Assembly (NCBI GenBank): GCA_026545225.1
Contig: CM048845.1
Span: forward strand, 100,374,033-100,438,032
DNA length: 64,000 nucleotides
DNA from: Cornus controversa
Lineage: Eukaryota; Streptophyta; Magnoliopsida; Cornales; Cornaceae
Direction of reading: 5' to 3'
Shown: in pieces, positions 22,819 to 34,381 of the stretch
How the letters are laid out: the number at the start of each line of letters is the position of its first letter
Numbering within the stretch: position 1 is the first letter of the stretch
Made by a program: the position numbers and the translations under genes
Notes under the pieces: generated by a model
What the model was told of the DNA's origin: nothing
The model's database searches: none
Seen by the model: the letters and a program-made list of their open reading frames with translations, nothing else

Positions 22819-25061
22819 TTATACAAGTTGTTTTGAATCAGCTGATTTCTTCCCCTCCATTGTTGGCTTATAAATATTTGAGGTGCTAATTGTTGGAAAA
22901 TCTGTTGATGCTTCAAGTTTCTGCAAAAAAACAAACACAAGTTCTCTCTCAATAGAACCACATAACTTGTGGATATGGAAAAGCAAAAATATAACATAAT
23001 CCAAATGGGTTAGGATAAGAGGTGTTTACAATGAGAACCTAAGACAAAAATTCATAATCCAAATTTTCAATTTCTAATTGATCCTTGGTTGGATAATTGG
23101 ACCGTGCAAAGGAAAACAGATCATGTTCAGAATGATTACATTTCTTCAATGTCTTATAACATGTTCATTGTTTAATTGGCTTGAAGATGCCATCATATAT
23201 TGTTAGTACTACACTACAATTCAGCAAAGAATTCAGCCAACCACATCCAAAATAATTACGGAAAACAAACATTATAATTTCATTCAAAGTGAAGTATCCA
23301 ACATGTTTGACATTACTTCATCAAACAAAATAGATCCAATTAATTTCCCACACCATTGTTCAATAGAAGCATCTATATATTTCACCAGAGAGAGTCATAC
23401 CTTGTCTCTGAATGATTTTATGACAGCAGTCAACAACTTGTCTCCTGCTAACTGTCTCATTCGCTGTATCAATTCATGCCGTGAGATCTTCTTTTCCTGG
23501 ATGACAAAATTGATCGAGATAGGGATATTAATTAGTAGAATAAAAGATACCATAGATATTCTAGAATCATGCCACAAATGCGAGTCATATATAGATACTT
23601 ACTCGATGATAACTGTGATATTTGGACATCAAACTGATGGTATGAGGAGGTAAGAACTTCGAAAGGACATATATTAGAGTAGAAAATGGCATCCAAGGTG
23701 AATTTGGCCTTATCAATGGATTTTGAATCCTTTGCAAACCTAATCAATTCAAAACACAGAAGAAAATAAATGAATGCTACATCTTGAACTATTCCGAAAT
23801 TCTAGAATACCATTAAAACAATTAAACTCAGAAAAGTACGTCAAATTAATCTCTCACCTTTTAAGCAAGGAGGAGCTCTGAAACTTATGACATACTCTGG
23901 CAAAATATGAGTATTCATGTGGGTACTCCACACAATGTACTTTTTAGGAGCTGAGAGATTGTCAACGCCAGAATCAAACTCTTCAGAACTCGGATGACAC
24001 TGTTCAGACCCGGGATGGACAAGCTCCATCTTCCCCAAGATAACGCGACAAAGCAGTAGATGCCTCAAACCATCCTCATCAATGATGGAAGATTTAACAC
24101 TGTAAAACCAAAAACCCCAAGATCAAAAATCTTACAAAATTTGACCTATACTTGAAGAAATTACACACAATCAACAATACTCGTACTTTAATCAACCAGT
24201 GTATTACCCAGTGTTTGTCCTGCATATGACTTCAATCAACTGATCAGGAAAAATAATTTAAGAAAATTGTGCTGAAAATAATGGAAGATTTAACACTGTA
24301 AAACAAACCCATTCACAAAAATCATACAAAATTTGACCTATACTAAAGAAATTACACACAATCAACACTACTAGGATGTTAATCAACCATTGCATTACCC
24401 AGTGTATGCCCTGCATATGACTTTAATCAACTGATAATGCAAAATAATTTAAGAAAATTAGAAAAACGTACGTGCTGAATGTATACTTTGCTTACCTTTC
24501 AATGGAAGAATCCTCGGGATAGAGATAGATGCCACAGCCATACGATCCATTGCTCTCAGTTTTCCCACAATGACCAAAACCATGAGAAATTATCTTCCCA
24601 ATCTCATTCTTGGAAGCACCATACCAAACAAACTTCAAATTCGAATTACCACACTTGTTTTCCATAGCTTGGTTGAAAATTTGAAACGAACGAAGCCGGG
24701 CTTGTCTTGTAAAGCCAGAACAAGGATATCCATGTATGGCCACCACTCTGCTCTGAGCTCCAATAGAACCCAAACCCCAAAAAAATCTGCTTTCGATCAT
24801 TTTGAACAGTCTGTGCCCTTCATCTATTTTGATCAACACATGACTAAAATCTTGAGATTGGACAGAGTGTGGGCCGGAAATCCTACTTTCGCAATCAGAA
24901 ATTGATGGGTTTTCTTGATCAAGAACAGTCCTTGAGACCGAATCTCCGGAATCCGAATGCTTGTTTGGATCATCTAAAGTATGTATTCGATTTCTGGTAG
25001 CGTCAGAAAGTAAACCCTTGAAGGGCCTAAACCCATTTACATTCCCATCATTGCTTCCCAT
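22819..25061 (-). CDS. SRO protein (SIMILAR TO RCD ONE), inactive PARP plus RST domain
   Basis: Five exons, 25061-24496, 24099-23858, 23739-23603, 23496-23401 and 22920-22819, keep phase throughout and encode 380 aa. Residues about 70-265 form a PARP-like domain and about 275-347 an RST domain ([19 protein letters not shown] then [19 protein letters not shown]). There is no WWE domain, so this is the short SRO2/SRO3/SRO5-type class. The PARP triad is degenerate: the first His is Tyr147 (WYG), Tyr179 remains (GIYL), and the final Glu region reads [12 protein letters not shown]-ribosyl transfer is therefore unlikely. SROs act in the nucleus in stress and hormone responses by binding transcription factors through RST; that role is inferred from the family. 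Intron 1 contains a tandem duplication of the exon 2 acceptor region, and fragments of exon 1 recur in the array upstream. Confidence 0.9.
24084..24460. repeat. Tandem duplication in SRO intron 1 including the exon 2 acceptor
   Basis: Two direct copies of about 180 bp with a spacing of about 195 bp (24084-24270 and 24281-24460). Each contains GGAAGATTTAACACTGTAAAAC, the first bases of exon 2 with its 3' splice site, plus adjoining intron. The true exon 2 continues only in the left copy. The right copy carries a decoy acceptor with an intact AG. Confidence 0.8.
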
Positions 25062-25189
25062 TGTAATGGAAAGTAACCAAGAAATAAAACTGAACGGAAC
25101 AAGAACATATACTCTGAATAAACCAAACTAAAGAAAATCAGATCAAATAATCAGAGAATGGATGTGTATGTGTATGTGTGTGTGTGTGT

Positions 25190-25400
25190 GTGTGAGGCAG
25201 CGTTTAGGAATGTTACTTGGGGAGGAGGGAAGAGTAACAGCGGTAGCGTTTTAGCAATATTGTTACTTTGGGAGGAGGTACAACTAATATAAAACTAACG
25301 GAACCGCCGCAGGGTTTGGAATTGGTGGTTGTTTTTGTTTCCTCTTTCGGCCGGTATTGGCGGTGTGGTGTGGGCGTGTAATTTTTTGGACCAATAGCAC
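25190..25400 (-). promoter_or_regulatory. SRO 5' flank with tandem promoter motif
   Basis: Upstream of the SRO start the plus strand has two tandem copies of a motif of about 45 bp (GTAGCGTTTAGGAATGTTAC then TTGGGGAGGA), followed by CTAACGGAACCGCCGC. A GT-repeat lies at about 25165-25195. The same motif block recurs next to each SRO fragment in the array: three copies in units 1 and 2, two in unit 3. A regulatory role is an inference from position alone. Confidence 0.5.
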
Positions 25401-25536
25401 CTTGTATAAGTTGTTGAACCTACAATAGAAAAAGTTAAGAGATTAATCTCATCATATATATAAAGCAACAAAAAAATGTAAAAGTAGACAACTGTTAAGC
25501 ATCATATCCAATCTTCCAACCAAATAAAATTCAAAA

Positions 25537-25876
25537 GATTTAACACCGTAAAACAAACCCATTCACAAAAATCAATGGAAGAATTCTCAGGATAGAGATA
25601 CAGATACAGATAGAGATAAGAGATATAAATTACAATATTTTGCTTGCTTGAAAATCGAAACGAGCTTGTCTTGTACAGCCAGAACAACCATATCTATCTG
25701 TGTATGGCCACTACTCTGCTATAGTGCTATGAGCTCCAATAGAACCCAAACCCCAAAAAATTCTGCTTTCGATAATTCCGAACAGCCTATCCTCTTCCTT
25801 ATTTTATTGATGGGTTGATCAAAATAGACGAAGGGGATATATAGACTGTTCAAAATGATCGAAAGCATAATTTTTT
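25537..25876 (-). pseudogene. SRO exon 1 fragment with inverted repeat (unit 1)
   Basis: The sequence matches SRO intron 1 (right tandem copy), then jumps to the 3' end of exon 1 (CAATGGAAGAATTC) and continues through degenerate exon 1 text with deletions. Bases 25755-25790 and 25841-25876 are inverted copies of one exon 1 segment (31 of 36 positions pair), separated by 50 bp. The right arm keeps the closer match to the functional gene. No reading frame survives. Confidence 0.8.
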
Positions 25877-26159
25877 CGGAAATCCCACTCACAGTTCAAT
25901 GAAACTAGCTTTAAACTCTGATGATCAGCTTATTGATTCTCTGCATCTTAAGTCTACAATAACTAAACTAACCCACAAAAATGCTTTCTCACAGTACAAG
26001 AACCCATACTTCAAATAAACCAATCTAAAAAAAATCAATTAAATGTTCACAAGAGAACGAAGTAAAAGCAAATTTGAATAAATTGAAAGAGTTTTGGTGG
26101 TTGATAAAGTTGCAGAGGTAGACTAATGATTGAATGTGTGTGTATATATATATATATAT

Positions 26160-26400
26160 ATTTGTGTGTGGCGGTGGTGGGGGTAGCGTTTAGGAAAGTT
26201 ACTTGCGGAGGACGGAGAAGTAACAGGGGGTAGCGTTTAGGAATGTTACGTGGGGAGGACGGAGAACAGGGGGTAGCGTTTAGGAATGTTACGTGGGGAG
26301 GACGGAGAAGTAATATAAAACTAACGCAACCGCCACACGTTTTGGAATTGGTGGTTATTTTTGTTTCCTCTTTCCTTGCATCCGCGGTGTGATTGTGGGT
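26160..26400. repeat. SRO promoter-like tandem motif block (unit 1)
   Basis: Three tandem copies, about 47-bp period, of the GTAGCGTTTAGGAATGTTAC motif with GGAGGACGGAGAA, then CTAACGCAACCGCCAC as in the SRO 5' flank. It is preceded by GT and AT dinucleotide runs. Confidence 0.75.
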
Positions 26401-27093
26401 ACCGCTGCAGTTTGGGCGGGTTAGAGATACAATCCGATTCACTTTACGTATGAAATGTTCAATCTTAATTTAAACCTAACCCTACTCTAACCCTAACTAT
26501 TCAACCCTAATCCAATCCATCTTTAAATTTTTAAATTCAGGTTTGCAACTAGAGTTGAAATTTTGGGTTTGAAAGTCGGGTTAATTTGGATTATCTATAT
26601 TATCAATCTCTATGTTAAAATTTTAAAGTGATCTGTAATAAGTTTCATATTAGATTACTCCTAAACACCCAAAAAATTAAGAACTGAATCCAAATTTCTA
26701 AAAAATTACAAACAAACTTTTATAAAATTAATTATCCAAAGTATTAACATACAATAAATTAAGATTTAAATAGAGGAAGTTGAAAAGAAAAATGTTATTA
26801 TAATTTGAATATTATATATAATATATTTAAAATAAAAAATATGTATAAAAATAATATTACAATTCGGGTTCGAGTTGAGCTCAGGTTGTTGGTACCTCAA
26901 CCCAAGTCCAACACTAATTAAGTTCTGGTTGAGATTTTTTAACCCAAGCACAACCTTACTTATAAAAATAGTTGCTCAAATTCGTAAAAAATCGGACTGA
27001 GCTCGAGTTGGGTTCGGATTACCCAACCTAAGTTGCACCCTAGGTGTGGGTCCGAATGTCGTTCTCTCTCTTTCTCTCTCTCTCTATATATAT

Positions 27094-27287
27094 GAGCAAT
27101 GCTATACGTCATGAAATTATTTTATGAATTTGTATCATGAATGATGTGGCAGGTAACGTGGAGAGTTAGTATTGGTAGAATTCCCCCCATACACAGAGTT
27201 CCATGATATTATCACTGAATTCCACCAATACTAACTCTTCACGTTACCTGCCACATCATTCATGAAATAATTTCATGACGTTTAGCA

Positions 27288-27293
<6 letters not shown>
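27094..27293. mobile_element. Mutator-type MITE (unit 1 only)
   Basis: A 200-bp palindromic element with ends GAGCAATGCTATACGTCATG and its near complement, inserted in a CT/AT microsatellite. Unit 2 has an uninterrupted microsatellite at the equivalent place. A relative lies at 32433-32644. Confidence 0.7.
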
Positions 27294-27318
<25 letters not shown>

Positions 27319-28056
27319 GATAAAGTGCGGAAAACATTCCTCTAATATACATTTTTTCCAAGATTACCCCTTACTTCTTAAAAGAGTAAATTTAATAAAA
27401 AAATAACTTAACTTTTTATAATTTAAAATACAATAAATATTGGTATACAAAGTCATTTACGCATTTGACAACTTTATCTCAACAAATTTCGTATATGATA
27501 AATTTCACTATTCATTTTTCATACTATCGTCCAATTTACCCCTCACTATTTTTTCTTATTACCTAATTATGTCTTTCTCTCTCTATCTCTATTTTTCTCT
27601 CTAAATATACATTTTATTACACACAATCCCTAACACCACCACACCCACCCCTACAACCACCACCACCACAACAACTTTGATCCAAACTTGCCTCATTCGT
27701 CAACGACTCCGACAACAACCACCTCTTTCTCGCACTGATTCTATTGAAAAGAGACCACCTCTTGCTTGAAAAATCATGGAATGGCTTTTAGAAATAGGGT
27801 TAGGGCTAGGGTTTGAAATTAGGGGATTGGAGTTGAAGTTGAGGTTGGGGTTACGGAGAATAGGAGGCGGAGATCCAAACCACATCATTGGTGGATACGA
27901 AGATGAGGTAGGTCATGGAACGAGGGGTGGGCGAAAATGGGACGGAGGGACCGGATTTGGTGGTTGAGGAAACGTTTCTGGGTTTCACTATTGGGCAAGA
28001 GGAATGGGTCAGGTCGTGGCGGCAGTGGTGGTTGTGTGGTAGAGAGGTAGAGGATG

Positions 28057-29075
28057 TGTACACACAAATTTCGTGTCCGAAAATCTAGGAACGAAAATGA
28101 GTGACAAACAGTCAATTTTATTAATTTAAGAAAAATGGGTACAGTTCTCTGTGATCGATTCTTTTACAACAAAGAATCTTCCTCTGATTCATTCTCCTTG
28201 ATGTTTGATACAAGGGCTTCGAAAGCTTGTTCTTGAACCGGTTGTGCTGAGCTTTCTTCAAAACTTCGGGATTGAGGAATGCTTGATTGGATTTTCAATC
28301 GAGTGCCGATAGAGCTTGATCTCGAATGGTGGATTGAAGGTCTTCGAAGAAGAACGACACTTGTGTGACGTGTTTGATGTTCTTCGTCTTCAGATTCTTC
28401 AAGGGTTGAAGGTCTTTGAAGTAAAACTGCACTTGTGTGGCGTGCTTGTTGTTCTTCGTCTTCAGAACTTTGAGGGTTGAAAGTCTTTGAAGTAGAACGG
28501 CACTTGTGTGGCGTGCTTGTTGTTCTTTGTCTTCAGAACTTCGAGTGTTGAAGGTCTTAGATAAAGAACAGCACTTGTGTGGTGTGCTTGTTGTTTTTCG
28601 TCTTCAAATTCTTCAATGGTTGAAGGTCTTAGATGAAGAACGGCACCTGGCGTGCTTATTGTTGTTCTTCTTCAAAACTTCGAGTGTTGGTCGAGGCAAA
28701 GGTTCGGCAGAGCTTTTGTGTTCCTTTGATCTCTTTGTCTCTATCCTCTTCTCTATCTGTCCTCCCGTCTGTCCTTCCTGAATGTGTAGGGTGACCTTGT
28801 ATTTATAGGCAAAAGGGTGGGGGTTTAATTTGGTAACTCCCCATTAATTGTGCCAACTTTCATAAAAAATAGATTTTGCCTCCTTTTATATAGAAATAAA
28901 TTAAATTTAAATTTGAATTATCGATCACACATGTTTTTTAAAGGCCTGAACCTTCAAGATTTTGACACGTGTCCTTTGACGGGACCCGCAATCGTAAAAT
29001 TAAATTAATCAAAAGTATTTGACTTATTGACCAATCGGATGGTGATTAGACCATCACAAAATTTATGTGTTTACA
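28057..29075 (-). mobile_element. Solo LTR (1,019 bp), unit 1 only
   Basis: Starts TGTACACACAAATTT and ends AAATTTATGTGTTTACA (imperfect inverted ends, TG...CA). It is flanked by a perfect 5-bp target duplication GGATG (28052-28056 and 29076-29080). Unit 2 has the uninterrupted empty site at about 34070. A CTATAAATAC box on the minus strand at about 28796-28809 suggests minus orientation. Positions 28336-28690 hold five tandem copies of a 71-72-bp sequence. No internal region remains, as expected after LTR-LTR recombination. It is younger than the unit duplication unless the empty unit arose otherwise. Confidence 0.85.
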
Positions 29076-29334
29076 GGATGAAAATAAAAGAGAATATATG
29101 AAGGTGGCTATGAGGCTGTAGAGAGTGGTGGCTTTGTTGTCTATTGTGGAGGTGGCAATGGCAATTAGGGTTGCACAAAAATTTGTCCAAACTAAAAAAT
29201 CGAACCGGATTGGACAAAACGGTTTGATTTTTTACGGTTCAATTTGGTCACAGTTTCAAAAACTTCAATACGTAATTTTTCAGTTCGATTATGATTTCGT
29301 GTCCATCAAAATCGGACCGAACCGAACCGTTTAG

Positions 29335-29337
<3 letters not shown>

Positions 29338-29373
<36 letters not shown>

Positions 29374-29510
29374 ATTATGGCATATGCTCTTATGGATGTA
29401 CAAATTCAGATGTGCGCGCAAATTCACCCATATATATATATATATATATAATATTATGGCATATGCTCTTATGGATGTACAAATTCAGATGTGCAAATTC
29501 ACCCTTTGAA
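29338..29510. repeat. AT microsatellites and local duplication
   Basis: AT runs at about 29336-29370 and 29433-29450 are each followed by the same segment of about 45 bp (ATATTATGGCATATGCTC...), a local tandem duplication absent from the matching place in unit 2 (about 34336-34410). Confidence 0.75.
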
Positions 29511-31504
29511 CTATTTTTTGAAACAAGTCAATCCGTCATCTTATAAAAGTTAACAACTTGACCCCCTCATAGAAATATAATGATATATATACCCTTTATT
29601 ATGTCCATTATGCCCTTTTCTTTATAAATAATTTAAAAATATAAAAAAGTAAAAGGCCAATAGAATTTTATTCTAACTATTTTTTTATTTTTTAAAATTT
29701 TTCTTTAGAAAATACTATACTTATAGTGTAAAGAGCATATATGTTATTATAGTTGATTAAATTTTTTTGTTTTTAAAAAATCTTAAATAAATTTCTATTA
29801 ACCTTTTATTTTTTAATGCTTCTAAACGTATTATTTAGGAAAATAGTATATATGTCATTATAGTTCTGTCACATGTCAACTTTTGTAAGATGATAGACTA
29901 AGTTGCTTCAAAAATAGTTCAGGGTGAATTTGTACATTTGAAAAAGTTAATGGAGATTTCTGCACTTTTGCATTTTTCATATTGCTTTATTATACTAATA
30001 CAATGTCATTTTAGTCTTTTGGAAGGCATAGGTCCTTATTTGCACAGTTTTATATCTTTGAAGGGTGATTTTTAATACACATGGACATATGCATCATAGG
30101 AAATTTTTCTCACTTTACACAAACACACACACACACATATATAATGGGACGGGGTTGCCACCCCTTTTCCCGCAGTATATATTCTGTAAATTTAAGTGGA
30201 GAAACAAAATGGTGTAAAGAAAATAGTGACGTATCTAAATATTCTTTGACGAGCACAAGAAAAAAATATAAATACTCTTTGCTTGGATTAATTGTATTTC
30301 TGGTAAACAATGAATAATCTTGTCTCAACTAATAAGATTGCTATACATTGAAAATGTTTGGCTTGTATTACCTTTCAAAAAAAAAGTGTGGATTTACTGG
30401 GTTATCATTTCTAATTTAAGCCAATAATTTTTAGAATAATATTTGTCTACTCATAAGTGAATAAGAACGTACCCTTTATTATGGATGTGACATAACGAAT
30501 GACACGTGTCAATTTTTTCAAACATAAACATGATTTTAGTTATTAATTCATGTACTACTTAAATGACATGATTTATTTGGTTCCAATAAAATTAAAACAA
30601 GAAAAAAATCAGATTGCGAATTAATCTCAATAAAATGCCATGGTTAAATTTGCATGCCTCTCAATTTTTCTTGGTTCTCAAGCTAGCCAAAAAAAGTTAT
30701 TATTTAGAAATTGTAGATTTACCCTGTCACAGATATGAAAAAACGATTTTATGAGTATAGTACACAAGCTTCCCCTCCGCTAAATGTTGACTAATGGTCA
30801 ACGATGGAGTCAGCAAGTAAAATTTCAAATATTTTTATTTTTCCCTTTGCATCAATGTAAAGACAATGTTACCACCATTTTTGGAAGAAAAAAAAATCGA
30901 CTTTGGTGCCCTTATATAACATTTTTGACAAGACAAATCATTAAATACATATATTATGAGATTGCATACATTTTTTTATGTTTATTAAATATAAAATATT
31001 GTATTTTGAAATAACAAATTATACACATATATTATCAGATTTCAGTACATATATTTCTAAAAATTTACATTGTTTCATTTTTTTTTAAAAATGCATTTAA
31101 TTTGTGCTTTATATTTTCCAAGCCTCTCTCACTATTTATTTTGCACAGCTCTTACTTTTTCTTTTCAATTTTTTTCTTTTTGCTGCACGACATAGAAGAA
31201 GTTGTAAATTTGGAAATTAATTACCTATAGTGCATAATATAAATTTTATTAAATATATATTAGTTGAAATGCAATTTCAAATATTACAAAATTTTAAGAA
31301 TTATATATATATAGCAAATATATAGCATTAAAACAAAATAAAATATATAATACATTCTACAAGTGTTTGAATTAGCATCTTGAATAAGTTGTTGAACCTA
31401 CAATAGAAAAAGTAGAGATTAATCTCATCATATAAAGGAATAAAAAGAGTCAAAATAGACAAGTGTTAAGCGTATCCAATCTTCCAACCAAATAAACTTC
31501 AAAA

Positions 31505-31848
31505 GATTTAACACCGTAAAACAAAACCATTCACAAAAATCAATGGAAGAATTTCAGGATAGAGATGCAGATAGAGATAGAGATAAAGATAGAGATATAA
31601 ATTACAATCCATTGCTTGCTTGATAATTGAAACGAGCTTGTCTTGTACAGCCAGAACAACCATATCTATCTGTGTATGGCCACTACTCTGCTATAGTGCT
31701 ATGAGCTCCAATAGAACCCAAACCCCAAAAAATTCTGCTTTCGATAATTCTGAACAGCCTATCCTCTTCCTTATTTTATTGATGGGTTGATCAAAATAGA
31801 TGAAGGGGATATATAGGCTATTCAAAATTATCGAAAGCATAATTTTTT
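31505..31848 (-). pseudogene. SRO exon 1 fragment with inverted repeat (unit 2)
   Basis: Same structure as the unit 1 fragment. The inverted arms are 31727-31762 and 31813-31848 (33 of 36 positions pair), with a 50-bp spacer. The arms derive from the exon 1 segment around 24776-24811. No reading frame survives. Confidence 0.8.
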
Positions 31849-32112
31849 CAGAAATCCCACTCACAGTTCAATGAAACTAGCTTTAAACTCTGATGATCAG
31901 CTTATTGATTCTCTGCATCTTAATTCTACAATAACTAAACTAACCCACAAAAATGCTTTCTCACAGTACAAGAACCCATACTTTGAATAAACCAATCTAA
32001 AGAAAATCAATTAAATGTTCACCAGAGAACGAAGTAAAAGCAAATTTGAATAAATTGAAAGAGTTTTGGTGGTTGATAAAGTTGCAGAGGTAGACTAATG
32101 ATTGAATGTGTG

Positions 32113-32179
<67 letters not shown>

Positions 32180-32181
<2 letters not shown>

Positions 32182-32400
32182 GTGTGGCGGTGGTGGGGGT
32201 AGCGTTTAGGAATGTTACTTGCGGAGGACGGAGAAGTAACAGGGGGTAGCGTTTAGGAATGTTACTTGCGGAGGACGGAGAAGTAACAGGGGGTAGCGTT
32301 TAGGAATGTTACGTGGGGAGGACGGAGAAGTAATATAAAACTAACGCAACCGCCACACGTTTTGGAATTGGTGGTTATTTTTGTTTCCTCTTTCCTCGGC
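32180..32400. repeat. SRO promoter-like tandem motif block (unit 2)
   Basis: Three copies of the GTAGCGTTTAGGAATGTTAC motif with GGAGGACGGAGAAG, followed by CTAACGCAACCGCCAC. It is preceded by a GT run and an AT run of more than 50 bp. Confidence 0.75.
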
Positions 32401-32432
32401 GAGTTGAACGGGTTAGAGGGGCAATTTGAGTT

Positions 32433-32644
32433 GAGAAATGCTAAACGTCACAATTTTATTTCACGAATTTTAACTCGAATCTATGTGGTAGGTGATAATA
32501 CCATAGGGACTCCGTGTATGGGGTGAATTCCACCAATAATAACTTACCATTTAATTTTATCTCCTAAAATAATGGACTATACCACCTGCCACATAGATTC
32601 GAGTTAAAATTCGTGATATTTATTCGAGACGTGTAGCATTGCTC
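32433..32644. mobile_element. Mutator-type MITE (unit 2 only)
   Basis: A 212-bp palindromic element with ends GAGAAATGCTAAACGTC and GACGTGTAGCATTGCTC. Flanking 9-bp direct repeats ATTTGAGTT (32424-32432) and ATTTGGGTT (32645-32653) differ at one base. Same family as 27094-27293 but at a different site in the unit. Confidence 0.8.
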
Positions 32645-33273
32645 ATTTGGGTTCACCTTACATATAAATATTTAACTCTAATTTAACACTAACCCTACTT
32701 TCAACCCTAACTACTCAACTCTACCCCAATTCATCTTTAAATTTTTAAACTCAGATTTGCAACTCGGGTTGAGATTTTGAATTAGAAAGTCGGGTTAATT
32801 CGGATTATCTATATCACCAATCTTCATGTTAAAAATTTAAAGTGATCTGTAATAAGTTTCATATTAGATTACTCCTAAACACCCAAAAGATTAAGAACTG
32901 AATCCAAATTTCTAAAAAATTACAAACAAATTTTTAGAAAAGTAATTATCCAAAGTATTAACATACAATAAATTAAGATTTAAATAAAAGAAGTTGAAAA
33001 GAAAAAACTTATCATAATTTGAATATTATATATAATATATTTAAAATAAAAAATACGTATAAAAATAATATTATAATTCAGGTTCGGGTTGAGCTCAGGT
33101 TGTTGGCATCTCAATCCAAATCCAACTCTAATTAAGTTCGGATTGAGGTTTTTCAATCCAAGCACAACCCTAATTATAAAAATAGTTGCCCAAACCCATA
33201 AAAAATCGGGCTGGGCTCGGATTGGGTTCAGATTGTCCAACCTAAGTTGCACCCCTAAGTGTGGGTCCGAATG

Positions 33274-33330
<57 letters not shown>

Positions 33331-34334
33331 GATAAAGTGCGAAAAACATTCCTCTAATATACATTTTTTCCAAGATTACCCCTTACTTTTTAAAATAGTA
33401 AATTTAATAAAAAATAACTTAACTTTTTATAATTAAAAATACAACAAATATCAAAAAGTATTGGTATACAAAGTCATTTATGCATTTGACAACTTTATCT
33501 CAACAAATTTTGTATATAATAAATTTCACTATTCATTTTTCATACTATCGTCCAATTTACGCCTCACCATTTTTTCTTATTACCTAATTATGTCTTTCTC
33601 TCTCTATCTCTATTTTTCTCTCTAAATATACATTGTATTACACACAATCCCTAACACCACCACACCTACCCCTACAACCACCACCACCACAACAACTTCA
33701 AACCAATATTGATCCAAACTTGCCTCATTCGTCAACGACTCCGATGACAACCACCTCTTTCTCGCACTAATTCTATTGAAAAGAGAATCACCTCTTGCTT
33801 GAAAAATCATGGAATGTCTCTTAGAAATAGGGTTAGGGCTAGGGTTTGAAATTAGGGGATTGGAGTTGGAGTTGAGGTTGGGGTTACGGAGAATAAGAGG
33901 CAGAGATCCAAACCACATCATTGGTGGATACGAAGATGAGGTAGGTCATGGAACGAGGGGTGGGCGAAAATGGGACAGAGGGGATTTGGTGGTTGAGGAG
34001 GTGTTTCTGGGTTTCACTATTGGGCAAGAGGAATGGGTAAGGTCGTGGTTGTGTGGTAGAGAGTTAGAGGATGAAAATAAAAGAGAATATATGAAGGTGG
34101 CTATGAGGCTATAGAGAGTGGTGGCTTTGTTGTCTATTGTGGAGGTGGTAGTGACAATTAGGGGTGCACAAAAATCCGTGCAAATTGAAAAATCGGACCG
34201 GACCTAACCGGATTGGATAAAACGGTTTGATTTTTTACTATTCAGTTCGGTCACAGTTTCAAAAACTTCAATCCATAATTTTCCGGTTAGATTACGGTTT
34301 CGTATCCATCAGAACCGAACTGAACCATTTAGTG

Positions 34335-34381
<47 letters not shown>

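Larger units (their letters stand above)
25411..31387. repeat. SRO-derived tandem array, unit 1
   Basis: About 6 kb beginning with GTTGTTGAACCTACAATAG. Order: rearranged SRO exon 1 fragment (25537-25876), SRO promoter-like block (about 26160-26400), long AT-rich spacer with microsatellites. Unit 2 repeats this order. Compared with unit 2, it has an extra solo LTR (28057-29075), has a MITE at 27094-27293, and lacks the hAT MITE of unit 2. No complete gene is present. Confidence 0.85.

Noticed and set aside
26461-26530. Telomere-like CCCTAACCCTAA words (also near 32690 and 45740)
   Set aside because: The words are irregular, not tandem, and embedded in a dispersed degenerate repeat that occurs in both array units. 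This is not an interstitial telomere.
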